Assembly: GCF_013839425.1 (NCBI RefSeq)
Contig: NZ_JACDNP010000003.1
Span: forward strand, 124,001-188,000
Length of the DNA: 64,000 nucleotides
Direction: 5' to 3'
DNA from: Halorhabdus salina
Lineage (GTDB): Archaea > Halobacteriota > Halobacteria > Halobacteriales > Haloarculaceae
Shown here: one piece after another, positions 43,823-53,129 of the stretch
Position numbering within the stretch: position 1 is the first letter of the stretch
Layout: every line of letters starts with the position of its first letter
The notes under the pieces: model-generated
Databases searched by the model: none
Told to the model about the DNA's origin: nothing
What the model saw: only the letters and a program-made list of their open reading frames with translations
Position numbers and translations under genes: made by a program

Positions 43823-44722
43823 ATGACTGACGACGTGCCACTCGACATCGCTGGCCACGACGGACGCGAGCGACCGGACGGCGGGACGGAGGTCCTGACG
43901 GACGCAACTCCGCCGACTGAGGCCCCGTCGATCGATGACGACGACGAAGTCGAGCCGGTGGAAGTATTGGTAACGATGGCCGAAGAGGGCGAGATCGAGC
44001 CCTGGGACATCGACGTCGTGGTTGTGACGGACAAGTTCCTGGACCGCCTCGACGAGGCCGACCTCCGGTCTTCCGGGCGAGCGCTGTTCTATGCGAGCGT
44101 CCTCCTCCGGATGAAAAGCGACGCATTGCTCGAAAGCGACGACGAGCCAGAACCCGAGCCCGAACCCGAGCCGTTCGCCGGCGCGCCGGGCGGGACCGTC
44201 GACGGCGACCCGTTCGACGCTCTGGAAGACGAGATGGATCGCCGTCTGGAGCGCAAGCGTGCCCGCGGGACGCCACAGACGCTGGACGAACTCGTCAGGG
44301 AGTTGCGGGATGCCGAACGCGACTCCTGGTGGAAGGAATCCCGCGAGTACGACACCAGTGACTCACCGCGGGGCTTCCAGCGTGGCACCCAACAACTGGA
44401 TTACCGGGCAGGCGACGACTTCCGGGACGAGGCTGAACCGACAGCGGCCGATGTGACCGGCACGGCCCACGGCGAGAACGTCGAGGAACTGGTCGAGTCG
44501 GTCGCCGAGAAACTGGAAACACAATACGATGCCGGGCGCACAGAAGTCCTGTTTGCCGAAGTCGACGACGTGGGCGGGTCCCGCATCGAGACGTTCCTCG
44601 GTGTGCTATTTTTGGCCGATGCGGGCCGGGTCGACCTCCAGCAAGACACGCTCTTTGGCGACCTCTGGCTCAGAAATCCGGACGCGACTCACCAGACCGA
44701 CGTGGCCGCTGCTGACGATTGA
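43823..44722 (+). CDS. scpA: Segregation and condensation protein ScpA (kleisin)
   Basis: A 299-residue kleisin that bridges SMC heads. After an acidic leader, residues 48-105 hold the ScpA core (V-E-V-L-V-T-M-A-E-E-G-E-I-E-P-W-D-I-D-V, then K-F-L-D-R-L-D, then F-Y-A-S-V-L-L-R-M-K). An E-P-E-P repeat linker lies at about 110-120. The C-terminal winged helix (F-L-G-V-L-F-L-A-D-A-G-R-V-D-L-x-Q) binds the SMC cap. It directly follows smc in the operon. scpB is not in the window. Confidence 0.93.
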   Translation: MTDDVPLDIAGHDGRERPDGGTEVLTDATPPTEAPSIDDDDEVEPVEVLVTMAEEGEIEPWDIDVVVVTDKFLDRLDEADLRSSGRALFYASVLLRMKSDALLESDDEPEPEPEPEPFAGAPGGTVDGDPFDALEDEMDRRLERKRARGTPQTLDELVRELRDAERDSWWKESREYDTSDSPRGFQRGTQQLDYRAGDDFRDEAEPTAADVTGTAHGENVEELVESVAEKLETQYDAGRTEVLFAEVDDVGGSRIETFLGVLFLADAGRVDLQQDTLFGDLWLRNPDATHQTDVAAADD

Positions 44723-44727
44723 GTGTG

Positions 44728-44736
44728 TTATAAATC
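44728..44736 (+). promoter_or_regulatory. TATA element before the 34-residue gene
   Basis: TTATAAATC lies 36-44 bases before the ATG at 44772, directly after the scpA stop. It would start transcription near 44760 and supports an independent transcript for the small gene. Confidence 0.45.
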
Positions 44737-44771
44737 ATTAAGTTTCTGCCCGTGCTACTGTCACATACGGC

Positions 44772-44876
44772 ATGACCCCGGAGCGTGTCAGTGAGCGCCT
44801 GGTCGAACTGGATGACCGCTTCGATCGGGATCGCTACTACGCGGCACTGGAGTACGTCCACGACGACGGCCGGTGA
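44772..44876 (+). CDS. 34-residue acidic protein after scpA
   Basis: An ATG to TGA frame of 34 codons with typical haloarchaeal codon use. The peptide is M-T-P-E-R-V-S-E-R-L-V-E-L-D, then D-R-F-D-R-D-R-Y-Y-A-A-L-E-Y, mostly one amphipathic helix with an Arg/Asp-rich middle. A good TATA element sits 40 bases upstream. It overlaps nothing and stops six bases before the end of the converging AEC gene. The function is unknown. The evidence is composition and promoter only. Confidence 0.55.
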   Translation: MTPERVSERLVELDDRFDRDRYYAALEYVHDDGR

Positions 44877-44882
44877 GGGGAC

Positions 44883-45872
44883 TCAGACGACGATGCCGGC
44901 TTCGAGGAGAGCGATCAGGACCGTCAGTATTGGGATCGACAGCAGTGTCGAGGTGAGAATGGCCGTACTCGCAAATTCTGTGGGCGAGACGGGGCCGTCG
45001 GCAGGACCGCTGAACTCCCCAAGCAGGATGATCGGCGTCACGGCCGATGGGCCGGCACATTCGAGCACGAACACGCGCGCGACAGTCTCGTTCTCGAATC
45101 CCAGAAAGAAGACGCCGGAGGTGAGCACGAGCGCGATGGCAATCCCGACCAGCGGTGCGACGGCGAGTTTGAGTGCGTTCGGGACGATCACGCGCCGGGC
45201 TGCCGCCGCGTAATTCGTCTCCGAAAGCTGGATGCCGAGGATGAGCAGCATGACCGGGATCGAGGCGTCGCCGACGAGCTGTAGCGTATTCATCGCGGTC
45301 GAGCCCGTCGGCGGCGCGAGTCCCAGCCAGCGGGCTGCCAGGGCGACGATGACGGCGTGGACGATCGGAATGCGGGCCGCCCGGCGCACGCCAGCGAAGG
45401 CCCCACCGGTCCCGCGGGCGGCGACGTACGTGCCAAGCGTGTACAACAGGACGCCCTGGATCGCGGCGTACAGGACCGCCGTCGACCGGCCAGTCGCGCC
45501 GAAGGCGAACTTCGAGAGCGGAATGCCGAAGTTCCCGGAGTTGGCGAACATGGCCGCGAGAATGAACGCGCCGAGCATCGGTTCGCTCTGTCCCAGGGCC
45601 CGACCGGCCCCCTTGGCGATGACGAGCATGATCGTCGAGAACGCCAGGACACCGACGGCGACGGTCAGGACCGTCGTCCCGCTCATCGGTGTCTTCACGA
45701 GCGTATGAAAGACCAGAGCCGGAACCAGCACGTAGACGGTAATCGTGTTCAGCGGCCCAACCTCGACGTCCTTGACGCGTCCCAGCGCGAACCCGGCCGC
45801 GGCGATGGCGACGATCGGCAGGATGGCTGTTCCGAAAATGCCGACGAGTGATTCTAGTTCGAGGCCGGACAC
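44883..45872 (-). CDS. AEC-family transporter (auxin efflux carrier type)
   Basis: A 329-residue membrane protein with about ten helices in two five-helix halves. The first half has V-Y-V-L-V-P-A-L-V-F-H-T-L and A-N-S-G-N-F-G-I-P-L; the second has A-S-I-P-V-M-L-L-I-L-G-I-Q-L and E-C-A-G-P-S-A-V-T-P. These are the Pro-broken helices of the AEC (BASS-like) fold. Archaeal members export or import organic acids, but the substrate here is unknown. It converges on the scpA side. Confidence 0.9.
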   Translation of the reverse strand: MSGLELESLVGIFGTAILPIVAIAAAGFALGRVKDVEVGPLNTITVYVLVPALVFHTLVKTPMSGTTVLTVAVGVLAFSTIMLVIAKGAGRALGQSEPMLGAFILAAMFANSGNFGIPLSKFAFGATGRSTAVLYAAIQGVLLYTLGTYVAARGTGGAFAGVRRAARIPIVHAVIVALAARWLGLAPPTGSTAMNTLQLVGDASIPVMLLILGIQLSETNYAAAARRVIVPNALKLAVAPLVGIAIALVLTSGVFFLGFENETVARVFVLECAGPSAVTPIILLGEFSGPADGPVSPTEFASTAILTSTLLSIPILTVLIALLEAGIVV

Positions 45873-45949
45873 GATTCGGGGCTTCGACGGGGTGGCTCAC
45901 AATCCCTTCGGATCTCGACCGTCGCGAAGAATTCAGACGAGAACACTCA

Positions 45950-46414
45950 CTACCGAGTTTCAGTTGGTGTCCGTATCAGTGCTCCACATCGTTCGATCGT
46001 TTCTGTATAGGAGAGGAGGCCCGCGACCGTCTGGCCATCGTGATGCTCGTGGGCTTTGAATTCGAGAATTCGACACGGTGCTTCCTCACCGTCATAGGTT
46101 GTACTCCGCCACTCGTTGCCAGCAAGCCGGTACCGGACCCGATAGACGTCCCGAACGCGAAGGTCTTCGTACGTATCGAGCCGATATCCCGACGAGGACG
46201 CCCGCTCGTCCGGTTGGAGCGTAACGGTTTCCTCGACCACTGTCCGATCGTCCCGATCGATCTGGAATTCTATCGTTTGGCCATCGGGGGTATCGTTTGC
46301 CGCCTTGACTTCCACTATCGCGACGCCCGGGGGTGGGGAGTTCAAAACCGAACAGCCAGCGAGGAGGGGTGCACTCGTGGCGAGCGTAGCGAGTAATTCG
46401 CGGCGGGAAACCAT
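45950..46414 (-). CDS. Tat lipoprotein, hypothetical
   Basis: A 154-residue protein with S-R-R-E-L-L-A-T-L-A, a hydrophobic stretch and lipobox L-A-G-C. The remaining 130 residues form a small beta-rich domain (V-A-I-V-E-V-K-A-A-N-D-T, then V-E-E-T-V-T-L-Q-P-D-E, then Y-R-V-R-Y-R-L-A-G) with two Cys that might pair. No enzyme motif is seen. It is an orphan gene on the minus strand. Confidence 0.72.
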   Translation of the reverse strand: MVSRRELLATLATSAPLLAGCSVLNSPPPGVAIVEVKAANDTPDGQTIEFQIDRDDRTVVEETVTLQPDERASSSGYRLDTYEDLRVRDVYRVRYRLAGNEWRSTTYDGEEAPCRILEFKAHEHHDGQTVAGLLSYTETIERCGALIRTPTETR

Positions 46415-46492
46415 ATTGTCCCGAATGTTGTGTAACTGAAAAATAAAATCATTGGTCCGCTGTGATGACTTCCGTCTCGCGGCTATCGGTTG

Positions 46493-46969
46493 TCACTTGA
46501 ACAGTCCGACAGTCAGGTCGTCATCGATCGACCGGCTGTGCCACTCGCCCACTCTCGCGGCCGTATACCCGCCGACGAGAGCCAAGAAGGGGACGGCCGC
46601 CGCGAATATAGGGCTATTCACCGCCACGACGATGAAGACGACATCCAGTCGATGAGCGATCGGGACGCCTTCGAGGATGGCCGCTCTGACCACGGCCCAC
46701 CCGAGGACACCCGCTGCCGTCCCACAGACAGCAGCGAAGCCGCCTTCGATCAGATGGTGATTGTACTTGTCGCTCCACAGCCCCACGACGACACCAGCGG
46801 GAACGGCTGCGATGACGACTGCCATCACCAGCGTGTGGGTCGCCGCTGTGGTGATCCCATCGGTACTGGTGGCAACGTGCACGAATGCGATCGCTCCAGC
46901 TACCGTCGTCGCGATCCCGACTGCCCGACGATCGCCATCTCCGTTGACCACGTTTTCGATAGACGACAC
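46493..46969 (-). CDS. Four-helix membrane protein, hypothetical
   Basis: A 158-residue protein with hydrophobic segments at about 18-35, 43-65, 77-97 and 107-130, an A-A-x-x-G-G-Y-T-A-A-R-V ending motif and a short polar tail. Codon use is normal. It resembles haloarchaeal DUF-type integral membrane proteins, but I cannot place it. The stop of the phosphoribosyltransferase gene is 20 bases upstream of its start on the same strand, so they may share an mRNA. Confidence 0.68.
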   Translation of the reverse strand: MSSIENVVNGDGDRRAVGIATTVAGAIAFVHVATSTDGITTAATHTLVMAVVIAAVPAGVVVGLWSDKYNHHLIEGGFAAVCGTAAGVLGWAVVRAAILEGVPIAHRLDVVFIVVAVNSPIFAAAVPFLALVGGYTAARVGEWHSRSIDDDLTVGLFK

Positions 46970-46989
46970 GACGAGCTATTAAATGTTGC

Positions 46990-47682
46990 TCAGGGTACCG
47001 TCCAGCAATCCTCACCGGCGTACTCGATCACGTCGCGACGCTCCATCTCCGTCAGGACTTCCTCGAGACGATCCGGCTGTGCGATCTCCATCTCGATGGG
47101 ATCGATTTCGTGGTAGGCGCGCAGTAGTGACCGAACGTCGCCCTCGCTGAACTGCTCGGCCTCGGCTTTCTCCATGACGCTTTCGGTCAGGTCGATCATG
47201 TCCTCGATGAAGTTCCACGGGTAGACGACCCAGGCCCACTCTTCGAGCCGCTCGCCGACGAAGTCAGGTTCGACCTCACTGGTCTGTAATAGCTGTAGTG
47301 TGGCGGTCCGAACCGCGTTTGGATTGCGATCGTTGACGTACTCGGAAGCATGTGCGATCGACTGCCCGGTGTCGGCGATGTCGTCGACGATCAGCACGTC
47401 CTTGCCCTCGACCGATCCCTCGGGCATCGGATAGCGCACTTCGGGCTCATCGCCCTTGGCGGCGGTCCCAACGTAGTGTTCGATCTTGAGACTCGTCAGG
47501 TCGTCCAGGCCGAGGAAGTCACATAGCGTCCGGCCGGCAAACCAGCCCCCACGGGCCAGCGCGACAACGACGTCCGGCTCGAAGTCGTCGGCCTTGACGT
47601 CGTCGCTGACCGTCCGACAGAGGCCGTAAATGTACTCCCAGTTCGTTATCGTACAGGGGAACTCCTCCGGCAGATCGCCCAT
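46990..47682 (-). CDS. Phosphoribosyltransferase (COG2236 type)
   Basis: A 230-residue protein. The PRPP-binding motif V-L-I-V-D-D-I-A-D-T-G-Q-S is at residues 96-108, and the P-loop-like A-L-A-R-G-G-W-F-A-G segment is near 41-50. The C-terminus (about 165-230) is a helical extension with L-L-R-A-Y-H-E-I-D. It probably works in purine or xanthine salvage; the base cannot be told. Homologues in haloarchaea are annotated hypoxanthine/xanthine-type. Confidence 0.85.
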   Translation of the reverse strand: MGDLPEEFPCTITNWEYIYGLCRTVSDDVKADDFEPDVVVALARGGWFAGRTLCDFLGLDDLTSLKIEHYVGTAAKGDEPEVRYPMPEGSVEGKDVLIVDDIADTGQSIAHASEYVNDRNPNAVRTATLQLLQTSEVEPDFVGERLEEWAWVVYPWNFIEDMIDLTESVMEKAEAEQFSEGDVRSLLRAYHEIDPIEMEIAQPDRLEEVLTEMERRDVIEYAGEDCWTVP

Positions 47683-47792
47683 CAGGTAGTCACCGATCGA
47701 AGCCTGGTGACGACGACAATTAGGGTTTTACATGCGCATCGACGCCCCGTCGTGTCACCCGGGGGTATTTTTGTCGGCCCGCCCGAACGCTC

Positions 47793-48917
47793 GTGTTGAT
47801 GCGACGTCGCCGCTTCCTCCAGGTCTGCGGGGCGCTTTCGACGGCCACACTCACCGGCTGTACAGGGTTCGGAGAGACGACCGACGCGGACGGCTCGATC
47901 ACGTCCGAACGGTCCTCCAGCGTTCCCGATCCATCAGTCACGACCCCAGGGAGTACGCGGACGACGACAGTAGCGGCCGAGTACGAACGGCCGTCCTACG
48001 CCGACCCCGACGCCTACACCGCGGAAACGATTTCGATCGAGGCGACCGAGAACTGTACGTTGGGGGCGACACTAACGGTTCCCGACGGCGAGACCCCCGT
48101 TCCCGGCGTCGTCATCGTCCATGGGTCAGGCCCGAGCGACCGGAACGGCACCGTCGGCTCGATGCAGGTGTACCGCGACCTCGCCGTCGGACTGGCGAGT
48201 CAAGGGATCGCCGTCCTTCGGTACGACAAGCGGACGCACGCCTGTCCGCTGGCCGTTGAGGCCACCGAGATCACCATCGACGACGAGGTGACGACAGACG
48301 CACTGGCGGCGGTCGATCGCCTTCGCGAGCACGAGCGCGTCGCCGCCGAGGACGTGGTCGTCGCGGGCCACAGCCTCGGCGGGATGGTGGCACCGAGAAT
48401 CGCACATCGCGATCCGGCGTTGGCTGGTATCGTGATGCTCGCCCCGCCGGCCCGCTCGTTGCCGTCCCTCATTGCTTCTCAGCGACGCTATGCCTTCGAG
48501 CGAGACGGCACCCTCTCGGACGCCGAACGCGAACGCCTCGAACGCATCGAGTCGATTGCCGACCGTGTCGCGGCCGGGAACGTCAGCGCGAACGAAACCG
48601 TCTGGGGCGGCGGGCGGCCCTACTGGCGGAGTCTGGCCGACTACGACCAGGTCGCCGCTGCCGAACACCTCGACGTACCGATTCTCATCCAGCAGGGGAG
48701 CAACGACGTGCAGGTGCCCCCCGAGACGGAACTCTCCCGCTGGCGGGACGCGCTGGGCGATCGTTCGTCGGTGACAATCCAGACCTACGAGGGCGTGAAC
48801 CATCTCTTGACCACGGGCCGGGGACCGCTGGCGACCGGAACGCTCCCGGAGTCGGGACACGTCACTGACGCGGTCGTAGCTGATCTGGCCACGTGGACCA
48901 AGACGATCACTCGATGA
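47793..48917 (+). CDS. Secreted alpha/beta hydrolase lipoprotein
   Basis: A 374-residue protein. Four arginines before F-L-Q-V-C-G, a hydrophobic run and lipobox L-T-G-C indicate Tat export with lipid anchoring. The hydrolase fold shows V-V-I-V-H-G-S-G-P-S (oxyanion region, about 107-116) and the nucleophile elbow G-H-S-L-G-G with Ser194. The acid is in N-D-V-Q-V-P and the His in G-V-N-H-L. It resembles acyl-peptidase/esterase-like hydrolases (DUF4349/BD-FAE type unclear). Met3 is an equally good start. The next gene follows closely. Confidence 0.82.
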   Translation: MLMRRRRFLQVCGALSTATLTGCTGFGETTDADGSITSERSSSVPDPSVTTPGSTRTTTVAAEYERPSYADPDAYTAETISIEATENCTLGATLTVPDGETPVPGVVIVHGSGPSDRNGTVGSMQVYRDLAVGLASQGIAVLRYDKRTHACPLAVEATEITIDDEVTTDALAAVDRLREHERVAAEDVVVAGHSLGGMVAPRIAHRDPALAGIVMLAPPARSLPSLIASQRRYAFERDGTLSDAERERLERIESIADRVAAGNVSANETVWGGGRPYWRSLADYDQVAAAEHLDVPILIQQGSNDVQVPPETELSRWRDALGDRSSVTIQTYEGVNHLLTTGRGPLATGTLPESGHVTDAVVADLATWTKTITR

Positions 48918-49007
48918 TTGATCGCCGGTTGGGTCGTGGTCGATCGTCAGTCCCACAGCCTCGCCGACGGTCGGCAGGCATATTCGTCCCCTGGCCCGAG
49001 AGTGTGT

Positions 49008-49910
49008 ATGACCGGCCAGGATCGACGAGAGGTACACCTCGTCGACGCGTTCACGACCGAACCGTTTTCGGGCAACCCAGCGGGTGTCGTCCCCGACGGC
49101 GACGACCTCGAAGCCGACCAGATGCGGGCGATCGCTGCTGAACTCGGTGCCAGTGAGACGGTCTTCGTCCGGGAGGACGGGCAGGCCGATCGTCGGCTGC
49201 GCTACTTCACGCCCGAACAGGAGGTCGACCTCTGTGGCCACGCGACGATTGCCGCCTACGCTCGCCTGTTCGACCGGGCCGCGGTCGACGCTGGCACTGA
49301 GACGGTCGCGACCGGTGCCGGCCAGGTAACGGTCGAGGTCGAGTCCGACGGCACGGTCTGGCTTGACGGCGCCGATCCGTCGGTCAGCACTGTCGAGATC
49401 AACTACGACGAACTCGCGGCCGCGCTTGGACTCACTGAGACTGCCTTTGCCGGCGTCGGTGAGGATCTGCCGGTCGCCCGCGCTTCGACCGGTATGGCGT
49501 TTCTGATCGTTCCGGTCAACTACTTCGAGCAACTCGGGGACGTCTCGCCCGATCTGGCTACGATCGAAGCGCTCGCCGAGGCCCACGACGCGGCCGGGAT
49601 CTACGCGTTCACGTTCGACACGCTCGATCGTGAATCGACGGTCCACGGTCGGTTGTTCGCTCCGTCGGTCGGCGTCGACGAGGATCCGGTGACAGGCACT
49701 GCAAGTGGTGCCGTCGGGGCCTACCTCCGGCGCTTTAGCGGCGTCGAGGGGACGGAGTTCCGGTGTGAACAGGGCGACTTTCTCGATCGCCCGGGGCGCG
49801 TGTCAGTTCGGACTGCCGACGGCGTCAAAGTCGGTGGCCGTGCGGTGACAACGCTGTCGGGCCAGATTGCTGTCCCGGATACAGAAGACAGCGAGATCAT
49901 CGAAGCCTGA
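49008..49910 (+). CDS. PhzF-family isomerase-like protein
   Basis: A 300-residue protein of the PhzF/diaminopimelate-epimerase fold. The start [20 protein letters not shown] is characteristic. The catalytic Glu is in G-A-S-E-T-V-F, and [16 protein letters not shown] and [10 protein letters not shown] follow. The substrate is unknown, and phenazine synthesis is not implied. I chose ATG 49008; an upstream start at 48918 would add 30 residues that do not match the family. Confidence 0.92.
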   Translation: MTGQDRREVHLVDAFTTEPFSGNPAGVVPDGDDLEADQMRAIAAELGASETVFVREDGQADRRLRYFTPEQEVDLCGHATIAAYARLFDRAAVDAGTETVATGAGQVTVEVESDGTVWLDGADPSVSTVEINYDELAAALGLTETAFAGVGEDLPVARASTGMAFLIVPVNYFEQLGDVSPDLATIEALAEAHDAAGIYAFTFDTLDRESTVHGRLFAPSVGVDEDPVTGTASGAVGAYLRRFSGVEGTEFRCEQGDFLDRPGRVSVRTADGVKVGGRAVTTLSGQIAVPDTEDSEIIEA

Positions 49911-49981
49911 CGGTTATCGCTTGCACCAATCGGATCCAGCGAGCGGAACGGATAAACGGGACTAGCCCGTATCCTACGAGT

Positions 49982-51031
49982 ATGCAGCGGGCCGCGCCGC
50001 AGGACTTCGACCGCGTGCTCTCCTCGATGTGTACCGAGCCCCATCCAGCGGCTCGCGAGGCAGCCGAACGGTTCCTCGCGACCAACCCCGGCGATCCGGG
50101 GACCTACCAGACAGTCGCGAGGCTCGAGGAGCGAGCAGTCGAACTCCTGGGCGAGATAACGGCACTGGACGATCCTGCCGGGTACATCACTAGCGGCGGC
50201 ACGGAGGCGAACATCCAGGCTGTCCGGATCGCCCGCAACTACGTCGACGCCGACGAGCCAAACGTCGTTGTCCCCGAGAGTGCCCACTTCAGCTTCACGA
50301 AAGCCGCCGAGATGCTCGACGTCGAACTCCGGGAAGTGCCGACGACTGACTACCGGGCGGACGTCGCGGCGATGGCCGATGTCGTCGACGCGAACACGGT
50401 TGGAATCGTCGCCGTCGCGGGCACGACCGAGTACGGCCACGTCGATCCCATCCCCGCACTGGCTGATCTGGCCGAGGACGCCGGCGCGCTCTTGCACGTC
50501 GACGCGGCCTTCGGTGGGTTCTTCCTCCCCTTTACCGATATCGAGTGGAACTTCGCCCACGCCGGCGTCGACACGATGACGATCGACCCGCACAAGGCCG
50601 GCCAGGCGGCCGTCCCGGCTGGTGGCTTCTTGGCGCGCTCGACGGACTACTTAGACGAACTGACGATCGATACGCCCTATCTCGAATCGGAGTCCCAATT
50701 CACGCTGACGGGCACTCGGAGCGGGGCAGGGGTTGCCAGCGCTGTCGCGGCAATGGAGACGCTGTGGCCTGACGGGTATCGTGACCAGTATCAGGCCTCG
50801 ATGGACAATGCCCACTGGCTGGCCGATCGCTTCGAAGAGCGCGGCTACGATGTTGTTGGCCCGGAACTACCGCTCCTTGCTGCGGATGTCTCCCTTGAAC
50901 TCGTCGAACAGCTTCGAGATCGTGGCTGGCGAGTCACCAAAACGGGCTCCGGTGAGATGCGCGTCGTCTGTATGCCCCATGTCACGCGCTCGATGTTGCG
51001 GACGTTCGTCGCGGACCTGGACTGGTTCTGA
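49982..51031 (+). CDS. mfnA: L-aspartate/tyrosine decarboxylase MfnA
   Basis: A 349-residue PLP-dependent group II decarboxylase. T-S-G-G-T-E-A-N binds cofactor, H-V-D-A-A-F-G-G holds the ring-stacking Asp, and the Schiff-base lysine is in T-I-D-P-H-K-A-G-Q (about residue 204). In haloarchaea MfnA most likely makes beta-alanine from aspartate for CoA, feeding the PPS ligase at 23625-24374. In methanogens it makes tyramine for methanofuran, which haloarchaea lack. Normal length. A short gap of 71 bases follows the PhzF gene. Confidence 0.92.
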   Translation: MQRAAPQDFDRVLSSMCTEPHPAAREAAERFLATNPGDPGTYQTVARLEERAVELLGEITALDDPAGYITSGGTEANIQAVRIARNYVDADEPNVVVPESAHFSFTKAAEMLDVELREVPTTDYRADVAAMADVVDANTVGIVAVAGTTEYGHVDPIPALADLAEDAGALLHVDAAFGGFFLPFTDIEWNFAHAGVDTMTIDPHKAGQAAVPAGGFLARSTDYLDELTIDTPYLESESQFTLTGTRSGAGVASAVAAMETLWPDGYRDQYQASMDNAHWLADRFEERGYDVVGPELPLLAADVSLELVEQLRDRGWRVTKTGSGEMRVVCMPHVTRSMLRTFVADLDWF

Positions 51032-51091
51032 CCGGCCACAGCACCGACAGAAACAGGAAGGTTTACGCCTTACGAGCTAAACCGGAGATCC

Positions 51092-51712
51092 GTGACTGTC
51101 GTCCTCCCTGTCGCACTCGTCGGTGACCTTGCAATCGGCCTGTTGGGCCCGCTCCAGGACTTCCTGGCAGCCGGTGGTGACTTTCTGGGGTGGTTTTACG
51201 GCGCGCTCGAGGAATCGGTGCAATCAGCGACGGGGCCACTCGGCCTGGCCCTTATCGGCATCTATTCGTTTCTCATCGCGTTCGTGCTGCCGCTTCCCAG
51301 TGAAATCGTCCTCGCTCCGGCCGGCCACATGCTTGACGGACTTCCGTACTCGCTGACGCTCGCTGTCATCGTTTTCGTCAGTGGGGTCGGAAAGGCAGCT
51401 GGGAGCGTTTTTGCCTTCCACATCGGCCAGGAAGCCAAAGAGTACGGACCACTGGTCAGGCGGATCAAACGATCCCGGTTTGACGTCATCGAGTGGTCAG
51501 AACGGAAAACAGTACAGATCGCCAGGCGCTTCGGGTACGTCGGGCTCGCGCTTGCCCTATCCGTTCCCGGATTTCCGGACACGATTTCGATTTACGCCTT
51601 CACGATCCTCGAAGAGGACTACCTCAAGTTCGCGCTGGCGACGTTTGCAGGCAGCGTCGGCCGCCTGCTCGTGACGATCGGTCTTGCCGGCAGTGCGATC
51701 GCCATCCTGTGA
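51092..51712 (+). CDS. DedA/VTT-type membrane protein
   Basis: A 206-residue protein starting with GTG. A re-entrant region (F-V-L-P-L-P-S-E-I-V-L-A-P-A-G) and a second one (A-L-S-V-P-G-F-P-D-T-I-S-I) are the VTT/DedA hallmarks, with about five hydrophobic stretches in all. Bacterial DedA proteins help flip lipids and support membrane potential; the archaeal role is unclear. A GTG start is common in haloarchaea, and the ribosome context is not decisive. Confidence 0.82.
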   Translation: MTVVLPVALVGDLAIGLLGPLQDFLAAGGDFLGWFYGALEESVQSATGPLGLALIGIYSFLIAFVLPLPSEIVLAPAGHMLDGLPYSLTLAVIVFVSGVGKAAGSVFAFHIGQEAKEYGPLVRRIKRSRFDVIEWSERKTVQIARRFGYVGLALALSVPGFPDTISIYAFTILEEDYLKFALATFAGSVGRLLVTIGLAGSAIAIL

Positions 51713-51777
51713 GTGAGTCGACGTCGACGGCGGCTGAAGGGGAACGTCCATGGTGAGTGGCTGTCAATTACTGGGGT

Positions 51778-52335
51778 ATGCCGTCCGAGAAGGAGAAGAT
51801 GCTCGCTGGCGAACTGTACGATGCGACCGATCCCGAACTGGTTGCCGATCGGGAACGCGCTCGCGAACTGACCATGGAATTCAACCAGCTGCCGCCCGGT
51901 GCCTACGAGGAGAAACAGGCACTGCTCGGAGAATTGTTCGGTGAGGGTGGCGAGGACGCATTCGTCGAGCCCACGCTCCGGGTCGATTACGGGTACAACA
52001 TCAGCGTCGGCGAGGGTTTCGAGGCCAATTTCGGGTGTGTCTTCCTGGACGTCACCGAGATTTCGTTCGGCGAGCAGTGCCTGCTCGGGCCGAACGTCCA
52101 CGCCTACACGGCGACCCACCCGATCGATCCCGAAGCCCGCGCCGAAGGTCTCGAGAGCGGCGAACCGATCACCGTCGGCGACAACGTCTGGATCGGCGGC
52201 CAGACTGTCCTCTCGCCCGGCGTGACCGTCGGCGACGACGCCGTGATCGCCGCCGGGGCGGTGGTCGTCGAGGACGTCCCCGACCGGACCGTCGTCGCCG
52301 GCAATCCAGCGAACGTCGTTCGCGAACTCGACTGA
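51778..52335 (+). CDS. Maltose/galactoside O-acetyltransferase-like protein
   Basis: A 185-residue left-handed beta-helix acetyltransferase. The N-terminal cap P-S-E-K-E-K-M-L-A-G-E-L-Y-D-A-T-D-P-E-L is the family signature. Hexapeptide repeats run from about 60 to 170, and catalytic His is in Y-T-A-T-H-P. The C-terminus V-A-G-N-P-A-N-V-V-R is typical. It acetylates sugars with acetyl-CoA; the physiological target is unknown. ATG 51778 fits the family start. Confidence 0.92.
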   Translation: MPSEKEKMLAGELYDATDPELVADRERARELTMEFNQLPPGAYEEKQALLGELFGEGGEDAFVEPTLRVDYGYNISVGEGFEANFGCVFLDVTEISFGEQCLLGPNVHAYTATHPIDPEARAEGLESGEPITVGDNVWIGGQTVLSPGVTVGDDAVIAAGAVVVEDVPDRTVVAGNPANVVRELD

Positions 52336-52377
52336 TCGGGATATATCTTTATGCCGTCTCCGGGTGAGTCGGGTGGT

Positions 52378-53055
52378 ATGAGCCGTCGACCCCTCACCAG
52401 TCAGGTCGTCTTCGGGGCGATTCTGGTCGTCGTCGGGATCGCACTGCTAGCCGAGACGACCGACGCCTACGACGCGTCGATCCTGCTGCAGTACGTCCCG
52501 TCGCTGTTCGTCCTGCTTGGCCTGTACGCCCTTCTCGTCAGCGACTTCCGCAACGTCTTCGGTCCGGTCGTCGTGATCATTGTCGCCGCCGCCTGGCAGT
52601 TGATCGCCCTCGAGTACGTCACGGCCGAAGAAATCACGCAGTTCTGGCCACTGGTCGTCGTCGCCTTCGGGCTCTCGCTCATCCTCCGGCAGGTCCGCTC
52701 GCGGCCCCAGGCCGTCCAGGATACGTTCCTCAGCTCGATCGGTGTCTTTGGCGGGGGTCAACAACGATCGACGACGCCGGACTTCGAAGGGGCTGACTTG
52801 ACGGCGCTGTTCGGTGGTGTCGATCTCGACCTCCGAGAGGCCGGGATCGAAGACCGACCAGCGACGGTCAACGCGACAGCGATCTTTGGCGGCTGTGAGA
52901 TATCTGTTCCGCCCGAATGGAACGTCCAACTCGACGTCCTGCCGATATTTGGTGGGGCCGAGGACGAACGCAAGCGCCGGGAGCGCGACCATGACGAGGT
53001 CGATCTGGTCGTGACCGGCTTTGCCGCCTTTGGTGGCGTCAGCGTCACTGATTGA
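52378..53055 (+). CDS. LiaF-like membrane protein
   Basis: A 225-residue protein. About four short hydrophobic helices lie in residues 8-110, and then a cytoplasmic beta domain has repeated F-G-G motifs (L-F-G-G-V-D-L, I-F-G-G-C-E-I, I-F-G-G-A-E-D, A-F-G-G-V-S-V), as in LiaF/DUF2154 proteins linked to envelope stress sensing in bacteria. No two-component partner is adjacent. I start at ATG 52378 (M-S-R-R-P-L) since the nine preceding codons are not hydrophobic. Confidence 0.8.
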   Translation: MSRRPLTSQVVFGAILVVVGIALLAETTDAYDASILLQYVPSLFVLLGLYALLVSDFRNVFGPVVVIIVAAAWQLIALEYVTAEEITQFWPLVVVAFGLSLILRQVRSRPQAVQDTFLSSIGVFGGGQQRSTTPDFEGADLTALFGGVDLDLREAGIEDRPATVNATAIFGGCEISVPPEWNVQLDVLPIFGGAEDERKRRERDHDEVDLVVTGFAAFGGVSVTD

Positions 53056-53129
53056 CGGATAGACTGTCCGACTGCCGTTGCCGTCCGGAAACCGGCGGGT
53101 TTTAGGCCGGAATGGCGATACTTTCGGGT

